A DNA stretch of 64,000 nucleotides, from contig NZ_JAWLPU010000001.1 in the NCBI RefSeq assembly GCF_036997485.1, positions 124,001 through 188,000 on the forward strand, in the 5' to 3' direction. Shown in pieces: positions 27,278-34,586 of the stretch. The notes under the pieces were generated by a model, which saw nothing but the letters and a program-made list of their open reading frames with translations, did no database searches and was not told the DNA's origin. Numbering within the stretch: the stretch's first letter is position 1; each line of letters starts with the position of its first letter. The stretch is from Brachyspira pilosicoli (GTDB lineage: Bacteria; Spirochaetota; Brachyspiria; Brachyspirales; Brachyspiraceae). The position numbers and the translations under genes are program-made.

Positions 27278-28075
27278 TTAATTAAAAGCTTTAGGTCCGA
27301 ATCTATAGCCAATCTGTGCACCTACATCGATACCTGTAAATGGTCTATAATAATAAATATCTGCTTCAGGATAATCATTTAGAGAACTATTATCAGGAAT
27401 TTTTAATCCGCCTACTCCTGTAAATGTTGCATATAAACCAAGATTCAAAGCTGAAGTTTCTGTAAAGAATATAGAATAATCTAAACTTAATTTGAAATAA
27501 AAACCTACTGGCAATTCGCTTTTATCAAATTGAGATTTATAATTATCTCCTACTTGATAATTAATTCCATCATCTCCTTTGTATACTATAGAACCTGATA
27601 CAGGAATTATAATACCGCCGCCTATGCCTATAGAAAATGCCTTAATATTAAACTTTGGAAATAAACCAATTTTAAAACTATGAGCAGAAGATATTATAGG
27701 ATTTTCTCTTAATTTATCGCCTTCTTTATAAGGATTATTAGTACCGTACATATAAGTATAATTAGCTGTTATAGTATCAAATCTATACCCTACTTCTCCC
27801 AAAACGCTTATACCAAAATTATTAACAACTTGAAACATATAACCAACTTGAGCCTCTACACCTGTTGTAAAACCTAAAAAATTATCAGCAGAATAATAAG
27901 CTCTATAAACATCTTCGCCATTATACTGAGCTATATGATCAATACCCTGCCCCATATCAATATTCATACCTAATGGCACATTAAGTATAAACTCGAATCC
28001 GCTTGCTGCGAATGCTGATGTGCTTAATGCTGCTGCTAATACAGCTGTGAATAATAATTTTTTTAAGTGTTTCAT
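27278..28075 (-). CDS. Outer-membrane beta-barrel protein, copy B
   Basis: 265 residues, near-identical to copy A at 23562-24356. Visible changes are II to LL at residues 7-8, T to I and DK to ED near 48-55, L to V near 90, T to P near 113, T to I near 127, N to D near 168, and one added residue at the end. A one-base deletion relative to copy A changes the ending from KAF to KAFN, so the terminal aromatic residue is no longer last. Signal peptide and barrel strands are as in copy A. It has its own upstream region, different from that of copy A beyond about 25 bp. Two tandem terminators follow it. Confidence 0.85.
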   Translation of the reverse strand: MKHLKKLLFTAVLAAALSTSAFAASGFEFILNVPLGMNIDMGQGIDHIAQYNGEDVYRAYYSADNFLGFTTGVEAQVGYMFQVVNNFGISVLGEVGYRFDTITANYTYMYGTNNPYKEGDKLRENPIISSAHSFKIGLFPKFNIKAFSIGIGGGIIIPVSGSIVYKGDDGINYQVGDNYKSQFDKSELPVGFYFKLSLDYSIFFTETSALNLGLYATFTGVGGLKIPDNSSLNDYPEADIYYYRPFTGIDVGAQIGYRFGPKAFN

Positions 28076-28215
28076 AACAAACCCCTTATTAATATTTTTT
28101 TATTTATAACAATTAAAGATTTACTAACCTTTAATAAATTATCAAATGTTAAAATATGTTTATCTATATTAAATATATTTACTCTTTATTCAATCTAATC
28201 AATCAATAAACTATG

Positions 28216-28235
28216 TACCTAAGTATGGTTAGGTA
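28216..28235. promoter_or_regulatory. Inverted repeat TACCTAA-6-TTAGGTA
   Basis: A perfect 7-bp dyad overlaps the stop codon of the 248-residue MerR-like gene. It contains ATGGTTAGGT (28225-28234), a motif also found on the minus strand at 29317-29326 and, as ATGGTTAGAT, at 29593-29602. Possible operator or RNA hairpin. Confidence 0.4.
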
Positions 28236-28975
28236 GTATTTTTATTCTCATTTATAATGCTATAAAACTGTTTAGAGAATTTTTTCCTGTCAAAAGAATT
28301 ATTGTCATAAGAATTGTATAAACTCAAAAGTATTAAAGATAATAACAATACACTTAATTCATCAGGATTTAAATTGCTGCTTTTATAATCATTTAATATA
28401 GTGTTTAAATACTTATCATTAAAAGTTTCTTTAAAATCATCATCATTAATGTTAAATATATTTTTTACTTCATTGCATATAGAACTTACTAATTCATCTT
28501 CTATATGTTTTATGTTTTTTACAATGTATTTCATTTTCATAAGCAACTCCTTATTTTTTATTAATTTTGATAAAAAAAGTATTTCAAAAGATTTATTTTC
28601 AAAAACAACCTTTTCTATCTCTCTTATTTCAAACCCATAGGATTTTAATTTCACTATTTCTTTTACAATATCAAGATGCTCCATTATGTAGTATCTGCTT
28701 TCTGTTCTAATCATTCCCCTCTCAACTCTATATGCAGGAAGAAGCTCTTTATTGTCCCATTCCCTAAGTAAATTAATACTCATATTTTTTATATTGTTAT
28801 CTTCTAAAAGATTTAAAAATTCTCCTATAGACATTAATCTTTTTTTGCTTTTCAAAATAAATGAATATTTTGGCAAAGCATATTTTTTATTCTTTATAAA
28901 ATAATACACATCAAAAGCATTTATATTTCTTTTGGCATTTTTATCTATATTGTTGTTTTCATCTCTTCTTGCCAT
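28229..28975 (-). CDS. MerR-like HTH protein (paralogue 2)
   Basis: 248 residues. Residues 47-120 follow the MerR winged-helix pattern: 'RLMSIGEFLNLLED' (helix-turn-helix start), 'INLLREWDNKELLPAYR' (equivalent to the tLRyYe-GLlpPxR block), 'SRYYIMEHLDIVKEIVKLKSYGFEIREI' (wing and dimer entry). MerR proteins are dimeric transcription regulators that bind between -35 and -10. The last 120 residues are helical and do not match a known effector domain. It lies 26 bp downstream of the Smr gene in the same direction and upstream of OMP gene B, so control of OMP expression is a reasonable hypothesis but unproven. Confidence 0.7.
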   Translation of the reverse strand: MARRDENNNIDKNAKRNINAFDVYYFIKNKKYALPKYSFILKSKKRLMSIGEFLNLLEDNNIKNMSINLLREWDNKELLPAYRVERGMIRTESRYYIMEHLDIVKEIVKLKSYGFEIREIEKVVFENKSFEILFLSKLIKNKELLMKMKYIVKNIKHIEDELVSSICNEVKNIFNINDDDFKETFNDKYLNTILNDYKSSNLNPDELSVLLLSLILLSLYNSYDNNSFDRKKFSKQFYSIINENKNTT

Positions 28976-29001
28976 TTTACACTTACCTTATTCGCACAAA
29001 A

Positions 29002-29277
29002 TTAAAAAGTTATAATCATAGAACCATTAGCTGTTTTTTTATTTAGTTTGTATTTGTATCCGAAATATTTATATTTTTTAGCTTGTCTTAAAACAACATA
29101 TTTCAAAACAGGTTTTTTATTTTCGCTATGAAGCCCTCTTCCGAATACTATTTCCATATTAATGTTTAGATTATCATCAAATAATATTTTCAATATGCAT
29201 AATACCTTTAATAAATTTGTGAAATAGCTTCTAGCTTCTTTTGCACTTTTTCTATGTAAATCAATGAATAAATTCAT
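29002..29277 (-). CDS. Stand-alone Smr domain protein
   Basis: 91 residues that correspond to one Smr (MutS2 C-terminal) domain: 'IDLHRKSAKEARSYFTNLL' at residues 5-23 (family LDLHG), 'IVFGRGLHSENKKPVLKYVV' at about 43-62 (family IxGxGxHS) and 'GSMIITF' at the end. Smr domains nick or cut branched or structured nucleic acid, or act on mRNA during ribosome collisions. The LHG of the first motif is LHR here, a change in a usually conserved position. The ribosome site AAGGAG is good. It is the first gene of a likely two-gene operon with the MerR-like protein. Confidence 0.8.
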   Translation of the reverse strand: MNLFIDLHRKSAKEARSYFTNLLKVLCILKILFDDNLNINMEIVFGRGLHSENKKPVLKYVVLRQAKKYKYFGYKYKLNKKTANGSMIITF

Positions 29278-29316
29278 TATATAATCTCCTTATTATAAAT
29301 ATTAATTTTTCTTTTC

Positions 29317-29326
29317 ACCTAACCAT
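29317..29326 (-). promoter_or_regulatory. ATGGTTAGGT motif upstream of the Smr gene
   Basis: About 40 bp before the Smr start codon. It matches the motif in the dyad at 28216-28235 and the one near the 42-residue gene (29593-29602). Candidate shared binding site; not verified. Confidence 0.35.
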
Positions 29327-29415
29327 CATTACATATAAACTTTTTACATAATGATTTCTAAACTTTAAGCCGCCCCAAACTAGTAAATAATTTGAGGCAG
29401 CCGAAGAAATAAATT

Positions 29416-29544
29416 TTATTTCTTCTGATTAGGGTTCATCTGTTTTCCTCTATTACCCTGATTTTTGTCATAAGTAATATTGGTTCCAGATGTACCTTTG
29501 TTTGGATTTGAAATATCCGCATTATGATTTGGTTTTTTACTCAT
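29416..29544 (-). CDS. Small polar protein of 42 residues (unannotated)
   Basis: Starts at ATG 29544, six bases after a strong AAAGGAGG, and ends with TAA at 29416-29418. The product begins MSKKPNHNADISNPNKG and ends GNRGKQMNPNQKK. It is rich in Asn, Lys, Gly and Gln, with no hydrophobic segment, so it is probably soluble and disordered. The strong ribosome site and the AT-rich setting, where random frames rarely show this composition, support it as a real gene. Function unknown. It stands alone between the 730-residue gene and the Smr gene, behind two inverted repeats. Confidence 0.7.
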   Translation of the reverse strand: MSKKPNHNADISNPNKGTSGTNITYDKNQGNRGKQMNPNQKK

Positions 29545-29574
29545 ATCGAGCCTCCTTTATAAAAATGATATTTA

Positions 29575-29599
29575 GTTAGATATGTGTTTTTTATCTAAC
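29575..29599. promoter_or_regulatory. Inverted repeat GTTAGATA-9-TATCTAAC
   Basis: A perfect 8-bp dyad lies 31 bp upstream of the 42-residue gene. Its half-site TTAG(A/G)TA is the same as in the dyad at 28216-28235. Such a dyad could be an operator for a dimeric regulator or a leader hairpin. Confidence 0.5.
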
Positions 29600-29637
29600 C
29601 ATAGTTATATATTAGGCTCTTTATATGTTTTTATCAT

Positions 29638-29661
29638 TTGACATATTTGTATGGATGTCAA
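29638..29661. promoter_or_regulatory. Inverted repeat TTGACAT-10-ATGTCAA
   Basis: A perfect 7-bp dyad sits between the end of the 730-residue gene and the 42-residue gene. Read on the minus strand the first half is a consensus -35 box (TTGACA), so the dyad may overlap the promoter of the 42-residue gene, although no convincing -10 is at standard distance. Confidence 0.45.
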
Positions 29662-29685
29662 TAGAGAATTTTTTTTTTGATTTTT

Positions 29686-31878
29686 TTAAATATTTTTTAT
29701 AGGAATTTCTATTTGTTTATATATATCATAGAAATTATTGATTTTTTTTATTATGTCTTCTATTTTATCATAGCTTAATTTGTATTCTTCTTCTAAAAAT
29801 GAGTGGAATAATTTATTTAAAAGATTATATGAATTGTGAATATATTCTAATTTTTTATTATTTAATTCTATCTCTTTTTTTATTAATTTGTATACTTTAA
29901 ATTGTTTTATATTTTCAAATTGTTTTATATTTTCAAATTGTTTTATATTTTCTTCTATATCCGCAAATTTATCTTTAATTTGATAAAAAATAAAATTTAA
30001 TAAATTTATCGTCTTTATGTCTTTAGATGAATTGAAATTGTTAATAATTTTATGCAAATATTCAATAACTTTTTCAAACTCAGAAACAATGCTTTTTATT
30101 TTTGTAATTTCTTTTTTTATTGATTGATATACTTCAAAGTTTTTTATATTTTCTTCTATATTTATAAATTTTTCTTCATCTTCAATTAAACCGCAAATAT
30201 AATTTATTAATTCTTCTAACTTAAAACAATTATATTTTTTATACTCTTCATAATCAATAATATTAATAAAATATAAATTATTAAGCATTCTATTAAACTT
30301 ATTAATATCATTTTTTATCTTTTCAAATTCTTCTTTATAAAAAATTCCAAAATTCAATATCATATTATCTGGATTTTTTTCTATCTCTTCTTTTATTTCT
30401 ATCCTAGTTTTTATATAATCTTTTTCATCTCTATGATATCCTACAATATTGTATGCAATACTCATCAATATAAACTTATAATAATAAATGCATATTTCCT
30501 TATAATCATATATTGAATATCTTTTAATTATTTTCTCTTCATCTCGATAATAGTAAAGATTATAGTTAATAGTACCGTAATCTTTTATATTATATTTTTT
30601 TGCCGTTTCATTATTTAAATAAAATTTGTAAAACCTATAAATATTATGGTTTCTAAGTGTATTATATTTATAAATGTAAAGCTCTATTATTTTTATATAT
30701 TCTTCTTCATTTATAATTTGTTTATCAGTAAATAAATACCCTATAAAATATCTTAAATAATAAAAAACACTGTCATAATATAGAATGCCTCTTTTTAATT
30801 CTTCATTTTCTTCTATTATATTATTATAGTTTTTATTATCTCTTATATCTTTTATCAGACTAAGTATTGTATCATACAAATAAAATATAGTATTCTCTAA
30901 ATCTTTTATTTGTATAGTTTCAAAATTATTAAATATATTTAATATATTTTTTATATCGATTTTTTTTATTTCTTTTTGTCTTTCTTCATCATCACTTATA
31001 TTTAAAATAATTTCTTTTATGTATTTTGCTCCTTCAATAGTATAGATATTTGATTTTAGTATTTTATTAAAATTAAATATCTCTTTTGCTATCTCTTCAG
31101 TATCATCTAAGTAGCTTATATTTCTAATAAATACAAACTCTGTGCTTTTTATGCTTTTATATATTCTTAATATTTCATCTAAAACTATTAAACTTTCTAA
31201 TGTATAATATCTCGTTTTCTTCGGTTCATTCTTTTTCTTATCTTTCTTATATTTCTCATCTTGCTCGTCTTTCTTATCTTTCTTATTTAATCTATATGAA
31301 GGAAGAATAGAATTAGTAATTTTTTTATTATTATCATCAAAATACTCCTGCATAACTTTTTTTAATCTATCAATTTCTCTTTCTTTGATGATAAGATCAA
31401 AATGATTATTTTTTATATCTTTTATAATATCTTTGTAATTTCTTTCTTTATTAAAAAACGGGAAATTTTCATATATTAATTTATAAGGGCTTATTATTTT
31501 ATTAATCGTTTCATATATATAAGTATGGCTAAATTGTTCATAAGATTTTAAATTATTGTATAATTCTAAAAACACACCTATTTCAAAAAAGCAAATTTTA
31601 TTTTCATCTAAAAAGAAATGAATATTATCTGTATAATAATAATCTCCTTCTTTATAGCTTAAATCTTTATAAAACTCTATTTCTATATATTTATACTTTT
31701 TTTTTAATTGTGTAGGCTTTCCTGAATTGATTGATACTAATAATACTTTTATATTATTATTTTTTTCTTTTAGTATATTAATTCTTTTTACTATATTTTT
31801 TAGAGAATGAAGAATATAATAATCATCATATATGTCAGAGTTATATTTTTCAATTATATATCTTTTATTTTTTGTCAT
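29686..31878 (-). CDS. Giant lineage-specific coiled-coil protein with degenerate MerR-like module (paralogue 3)
   Basis: 730 residues, very rich in Lys, Ile, Tyr and Asn, mostly helical, without signal peptide. Residues of about 96-250 contain the elements shared with the two other MerR-like proteins: 'CFFEIGVFLELYNNL', 'ITNSILPSYRLNKK' and 'TRYYTLESLIVLDEIL'. Here the element between LPSYR and RYY, where the wing would be, is expanded by about 25 charged residues. The C-terminal 350 residues are predicted coiled coil and include a six-residue repeat ENIKQF. Function unknown. It is transcribed alone from a region that resembles the one upstream of the TPR gene. Confidence 0.6.
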   Translation of the reverse strand: MTKNKRYIIEKYNSDIYDDYYILHSLKNIVKRINILKEKNNNIKVLLVSINSGKPTQLKKKYKYIEIEFYKDLSYKEGDYYYTDNIHFFLDENKICFFEIGVFLELYNNLKSYEQFSHTYIYETINKIISPYKLIYENFPFFNKERNYKDIIKDIKNNHFDLIIKEREIDRLKKVMQEYFDDNNKKITNSILPSYRLNKKDKKDEQDEKYKKDKKKNEPKKTRYYTLESLIVLDEILRIYKSIKSTEFVFIRNISYLDDTEEIAKEIFNFNKILKSNIYTIEGAKYIKEIILNISDDEERQKEIKKIDIKNILNIFNNFETIQIKDLENTIFYLYDTILSLIKDIRDNKNYNNIIEENEELKRGILYYDSVFYYLRYFIGYLFTDKQIINEEEYIKIIELYIYKYNTLRNHNIYRFYKFYLNNETAKKYNIKDYGTINYNLYYYRDEEKIIKRYSIYDYKEICIYYYKFILMSIAYNIVGYHRDEKDYIKTRIEIKEEIEKNPDNMILNFGIFYKEEFEKIKNDINKFNRMLNNLYFINIIDYEEYKKYNCFKLEELINYICGLIEDEEKFINIEENIKNFEVYQSIKKEITKIKSIVSEFEKVIEYLHKIINNFNSSKDIKTINLLNFIFYQIKDKFADIEENIKQFENIKQFENIKQFKVYKLIKKEIELNNKKLEYIHNSYNLLNKLFHSFLEEEYKLSYDKIEDIIKKINNFYDIYKQIEIPIKNI
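29899..29952. repeat. 18-bp tandem repeat, three perfect copies, in the 730-residue gene
   Basis: Three exact copies of AAATTGTTTTATATTTTC encode the repeated hexapeptide ENIKQF on the minus strand, in a predicted coiled coil. Because the unit is a multiple of three, copy-number change would alter length without breaking the frame. Confidence 0.9.
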
Positions 31879-31942
31879 ATCAAAATCATAAATATTTAAT
31901 TTGCCTTATTATAATAAAAAATTAATAAATATCAATAAAAAA

Positions 31943-31969
31943 GGTGCATGCATTTTATTTGCACACACC
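31943..31969 (-). terminator. Terminator of OMP gene C
   Basis: Minus-strand GGTGTGTGCA ... TGCATGCACC hairpin followed by T6. Homologous to 27137-27165. Confidence 0.75.
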
Positions 31970-32014
31970 TTAAAACATTAAATTATTTTTTATAAAAATT
32001 TTATATAAAGGGGA

Positions 32015-32737
32015 TTAATTATCTACAAAATAAAGACTTATTTGTGCACCTATATCAAAAGCACCTAAAGATTTTTTGCTAAATCTATCATCTGCCTTAA
32101 ATGAAGGACCAAAATCATATCCTGCATATATTCCAAGCCCTAATGCAGCTTCTTTATTAAAGAAAAATAAATAATCAACAGTAAGTTTTATATAAGGTAT
32201 CACAAACATATCAAATCTATTTTTTGTATTATTAAAATTATATTTATTATTAGCATCTACTAATTGCTGAGTTTGTTCGTCATATATTTTAGTAGTTTCA
32301 CTTGAAGCAAGAGGAATCTTAACTCCTCCGCCAAGCCCTATAAAAAATCTTGCTATATTAAACTTTGGAAGAAGGCCAATAGATATAGTATCAAAATTGT
32401 AGGAAGTATTAACAGTAGAATAAGAATTATTTCCAGTTGCCACACTTTCTTTGTATGCAAAAACATCTCTATGATAAGCCAAATCTAAAGCCAAAGAAAA
32501 ACCCATATAATCATCAAAATCCTTATAAAAACCAGGAGTAATACCAACACCCCATTCAAAAGCACCAGATGTACTTAAAGCACCATTTTTAGTGTCAACA
32601 CCCGATTTATGAGTTATTGAACTTTGTGATATAGAAGCCCCAAGAGGTACCACTATACCAATTCCCAAATCGGCAGCAAGAATACTATATGACTGAATTA
32701 AAAATAATGAAAAAATTAGAAGAAATAGCTTTTTCAT
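32015..32737 (-). CDS. Outer-membrane beta-barrel protein, paralogue C
   Basis: 240 residues with a signal peptide (about 1-21). It shares the fold and several blocks with copies A and B: 'FDTISIGLLPKFNIARFFIGLGGGVKIPLA', an aromatic transmembrane-strand pattern, 'AALGLGIYAGY' and 'FDIGAQISLYF' near the end. Overall identity is clearly low, so this is an older paralogue. AAGGAG lies before the ATG. It is the first gene of the minus-strand array 32.7 to 23.5 kb. Surface location inferred from family features. Confidence 0.8.
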   Translation of the reverse strand: MKKLFLLIFSLFLIQSYSILAADLGIGIVVPLGASISQSSITHKSGVDTKNGALSTSGAFEWGVGITPGFYKDFDDYMGFSLALDLAYHRDVFAYKESVATGNNSYSTVNTSYNFDTISIGLLPKFNIARFFIGLGGGVKIPLASSETTKIYDEQTQQLVDANNKYNFNNTKNRFDMFVIPYIKLTVDYLFFFNKEAALGLGIYAGYDFGPSFKADDRFSKKSLGAFDIGAQISLYFVDN

Positions 32738-32868
32738 AAATAATCTCCTTTTTTAATTATGTATATCAATGAAGGACATTATTTATTATAGCAAATTGTA
32801 AATTGAATGTCAAGTAAAAGTAAATATTTTTTACTAAAAACTAATAAAAAGTAAATTTTTTTTAATTT

Positions 32869-34020
32869 TTATTTAGAAATACTGCTTAAAAAGTCATAAA
32901 CTTCTAAATTACCCTTCCTCTTAGCAATACTTGAAGCCGTCTCCCCTGCCTTTGATTTGTAATTAATATCAGCCCCTGCATCAACCAATATCTTAACAAT
33001 ATCCAAATTTCCCGCAGCAGAAGCCCCCATTAAAGCAGTATACCCCTCTTCTGTAACAGCATTAATATCAGCTTTATATACTAAAAGCTCTTTTACTATA
33101 TCAATATGATTTTCTATGGAAGCTATAATTAAAGCATTATATCCAGAATTGTTAGTTTTATTGACATCAGCCTTATTTCTTAATAATTCTTTTATTATAT
33201 CAATATAACCGTCTATAGAAGCAGCAATTAAAGGGGTAGTTCCGTCAGAAGCAGCAGCATTTACATCACTTTTACTTTTTATAAGCTCTTTTACTATCTC
33301 TAATCTTCCAAACCTTGAAGCATAAATTATAGCTGTAATTCCATTAGAGCCTCTAAAATGAACATTAGCCCCAGCAACAATTAACTTCCTCACAATATCA
33401 ACATTTCCAGATATAGAAGCCATAAGTAAAGCATTATCCCCTAAACCGTTTGCCTGATTTACATCAACCTTTAATTTTATAAGCCTTTCAACAATCTCTA
33501 TATAAGCAGAATCGGAAGCTATCATCAAAGGAGTGTTTCCATTTCTATCAGCAATATTTATATCTGCCCCATATTCTATAAGCAAATTAAAAACATTAAT
33601 ATCCCCCCTCACAGAAGCCCACATCAAAGCAGACCAGCCATCATTATTTGTTATATTGATATTTGCTTTATTGTCTAATAAAAGTTTAATTGTAGAATAA
33701 TGCCCCTCAAGAACAGCGCCCATCAAAGCAGTATTTCCAAAATTGTTAGTATTATCAATATTTACATTAGCCTTAATAAGCTCTCTTACTATATCAATAT
33801 TTCCATAAAGTGCCGCCCATATTAAAGGAGTATTACCCTGTTCATCTCTAACCTCTAAATCTTCGCCGCTATTTATAATATTTTTTAGAGAATTAATATC
33901 ATCTTCAGCAATAGCCTTAATTATAGGAATATCTATAGGAGGATTTTGTTCTTCTTCATTATAATCCTGAGAATAAAGAAGATTAAATGTTATAAAAAAT
34001 ATAAGCAAAATAATACGCAT
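32869..34020 (-). CDS. Secreted ankyrin-repeat protein
   Basis: 383 residues. A short signal peptide (about residues 1-17, ending LLYS) is followed by about ten or eleven ankyrin repeats that fill the rest of the protein; typical units read 'NTPLIWAALYGNIDIVRELIKANVNI' and 'TALMGASAAGNLDIVKILVDAGADI'. Ankyrin repeats bind other proteins; in Brachyspira such genes are numerous, but targets are unknown. The frame is open upstream to 34065, but ATG 34020 has the signal peptide immediately after it and a TAGGAT upstream, so it is preferred. No catalytic domain is attached. Confidence 0.85.
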   Translation of the reverse strand: MRIILLIFFITFNLLYSQDYNEEEQNPPIDIPIIKAIAEDDINSLKNIINSGEDLEVRDEQGNTPLIWAALYGNIDIVRELIKANVNIDNTNNFGNTALMGAVLEGHYSTIKLLLDNKANINITNNDGWSALMWASVRGDINVFNLLIEYGADINIADRNGNTPLMIASDSAYIEIVERLIKLKVDVNQANGLGDNALLMASISGNVDIVRKLIVAGANVHFRGSNGITAIIYASRFGRLEIVKELIKSKSDVNAAASDGTTPLIAASIDGYIDIIKELLRNKADVNKTNNSGYNALIIASIENHIDIVKELLVYKADINAVTEEGYTALMGASAAGNLDIVKILVDAGADINYKSKAGETASSIAKRKGNLEVYDFLSSISK

Positions 34021-34097
34021 AAAATATCCTACAATAAACTTAAAGACATTATAACATATTAACATAATATTTGAAAACTATTTGCTTTAAATAAAAT

Positions 34098-34472
34098 TTA
34101 CTGATTAAATAATACCGCCTTAAAATTTTTAGCAATATTAAATGCAACCTCATAATAATGATTAGAAGCATCTTTTTCAAATACTTCATCAAGGCACTCT
34201 TTAAATAGATTAAGCCAAGTGTCAAATAAGTTCATATCAAAAGGCATAAGATTAATATGCGGCTGAACAGGGTTACCCATATAAAGTTTTTGATTTAGAA
34301 GCATAGTTTTCCAAAACTTAGCAATCTTTTCTTTATGTCTCTCCCAAGACTCATCATCAATTCCAACATGTTCATTAAATATAGGCCCCAATTCTTTATG
34401 CACCCTAATTTTAGCATAAAAAATATCCATTAATTTTTCTATACCTTCATTATTAATTTCACAATATTTCAT
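34098..34472 (-). CDS. Group III truncated haemoglobin
   Basis: 124 residues aligning along their length with the group III truncated globins such as Campylobacter Ctb: 'MDIFYAKIRVHKELGPIFNEHVG', 'HKEKIAKFWKTMLL', the proximal His in 'QPHINLMPF', and 'FDTWLNLFKECLDEVF'. These haem proteins bind O2 and NO at low oxygen and are linked to nitrosative-stress handling. The longer frame to 34574 would add a spurious hydrophobic leader; AAGGA upstream of ATG 34472 supports the short form. It lies just past the terminator of the butyrate operon, so it is probably a separate unit. Confidence 0.9.
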   Translation of the reverse strand: MKYCEINNEGIEKLMDIFYAKIRVHKELGPIFNEHVGIDDESWERHKEKIAKFWKTMLLNQKLYMGNPVQPHINLMPFDMNLFDTWLNLFKECLDEVFEKDASNHYYEVAFNIAKNFKAVLFNQ

Positions 34473-34526
34473 AATTACATATATCCTTATTATATAATAT
34501 AAAAATAGTATACTATATTTTAAAAT

Positions 34527-34561
34527 AAAAAAAAGCGAAGAGATTAAAATAACCCCTTCGC
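34527..34561 (-). terminator. Terminator of the crt-hbd operon
   Basis: GCGAAGGGG ... CTCTTCGC hairpin followed by T8 on the minus strand, 26 bp after hbd. Confidence 0.8.
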
Positions 34562-34586
34562 AAACAACAAACAAACTATATATTAA

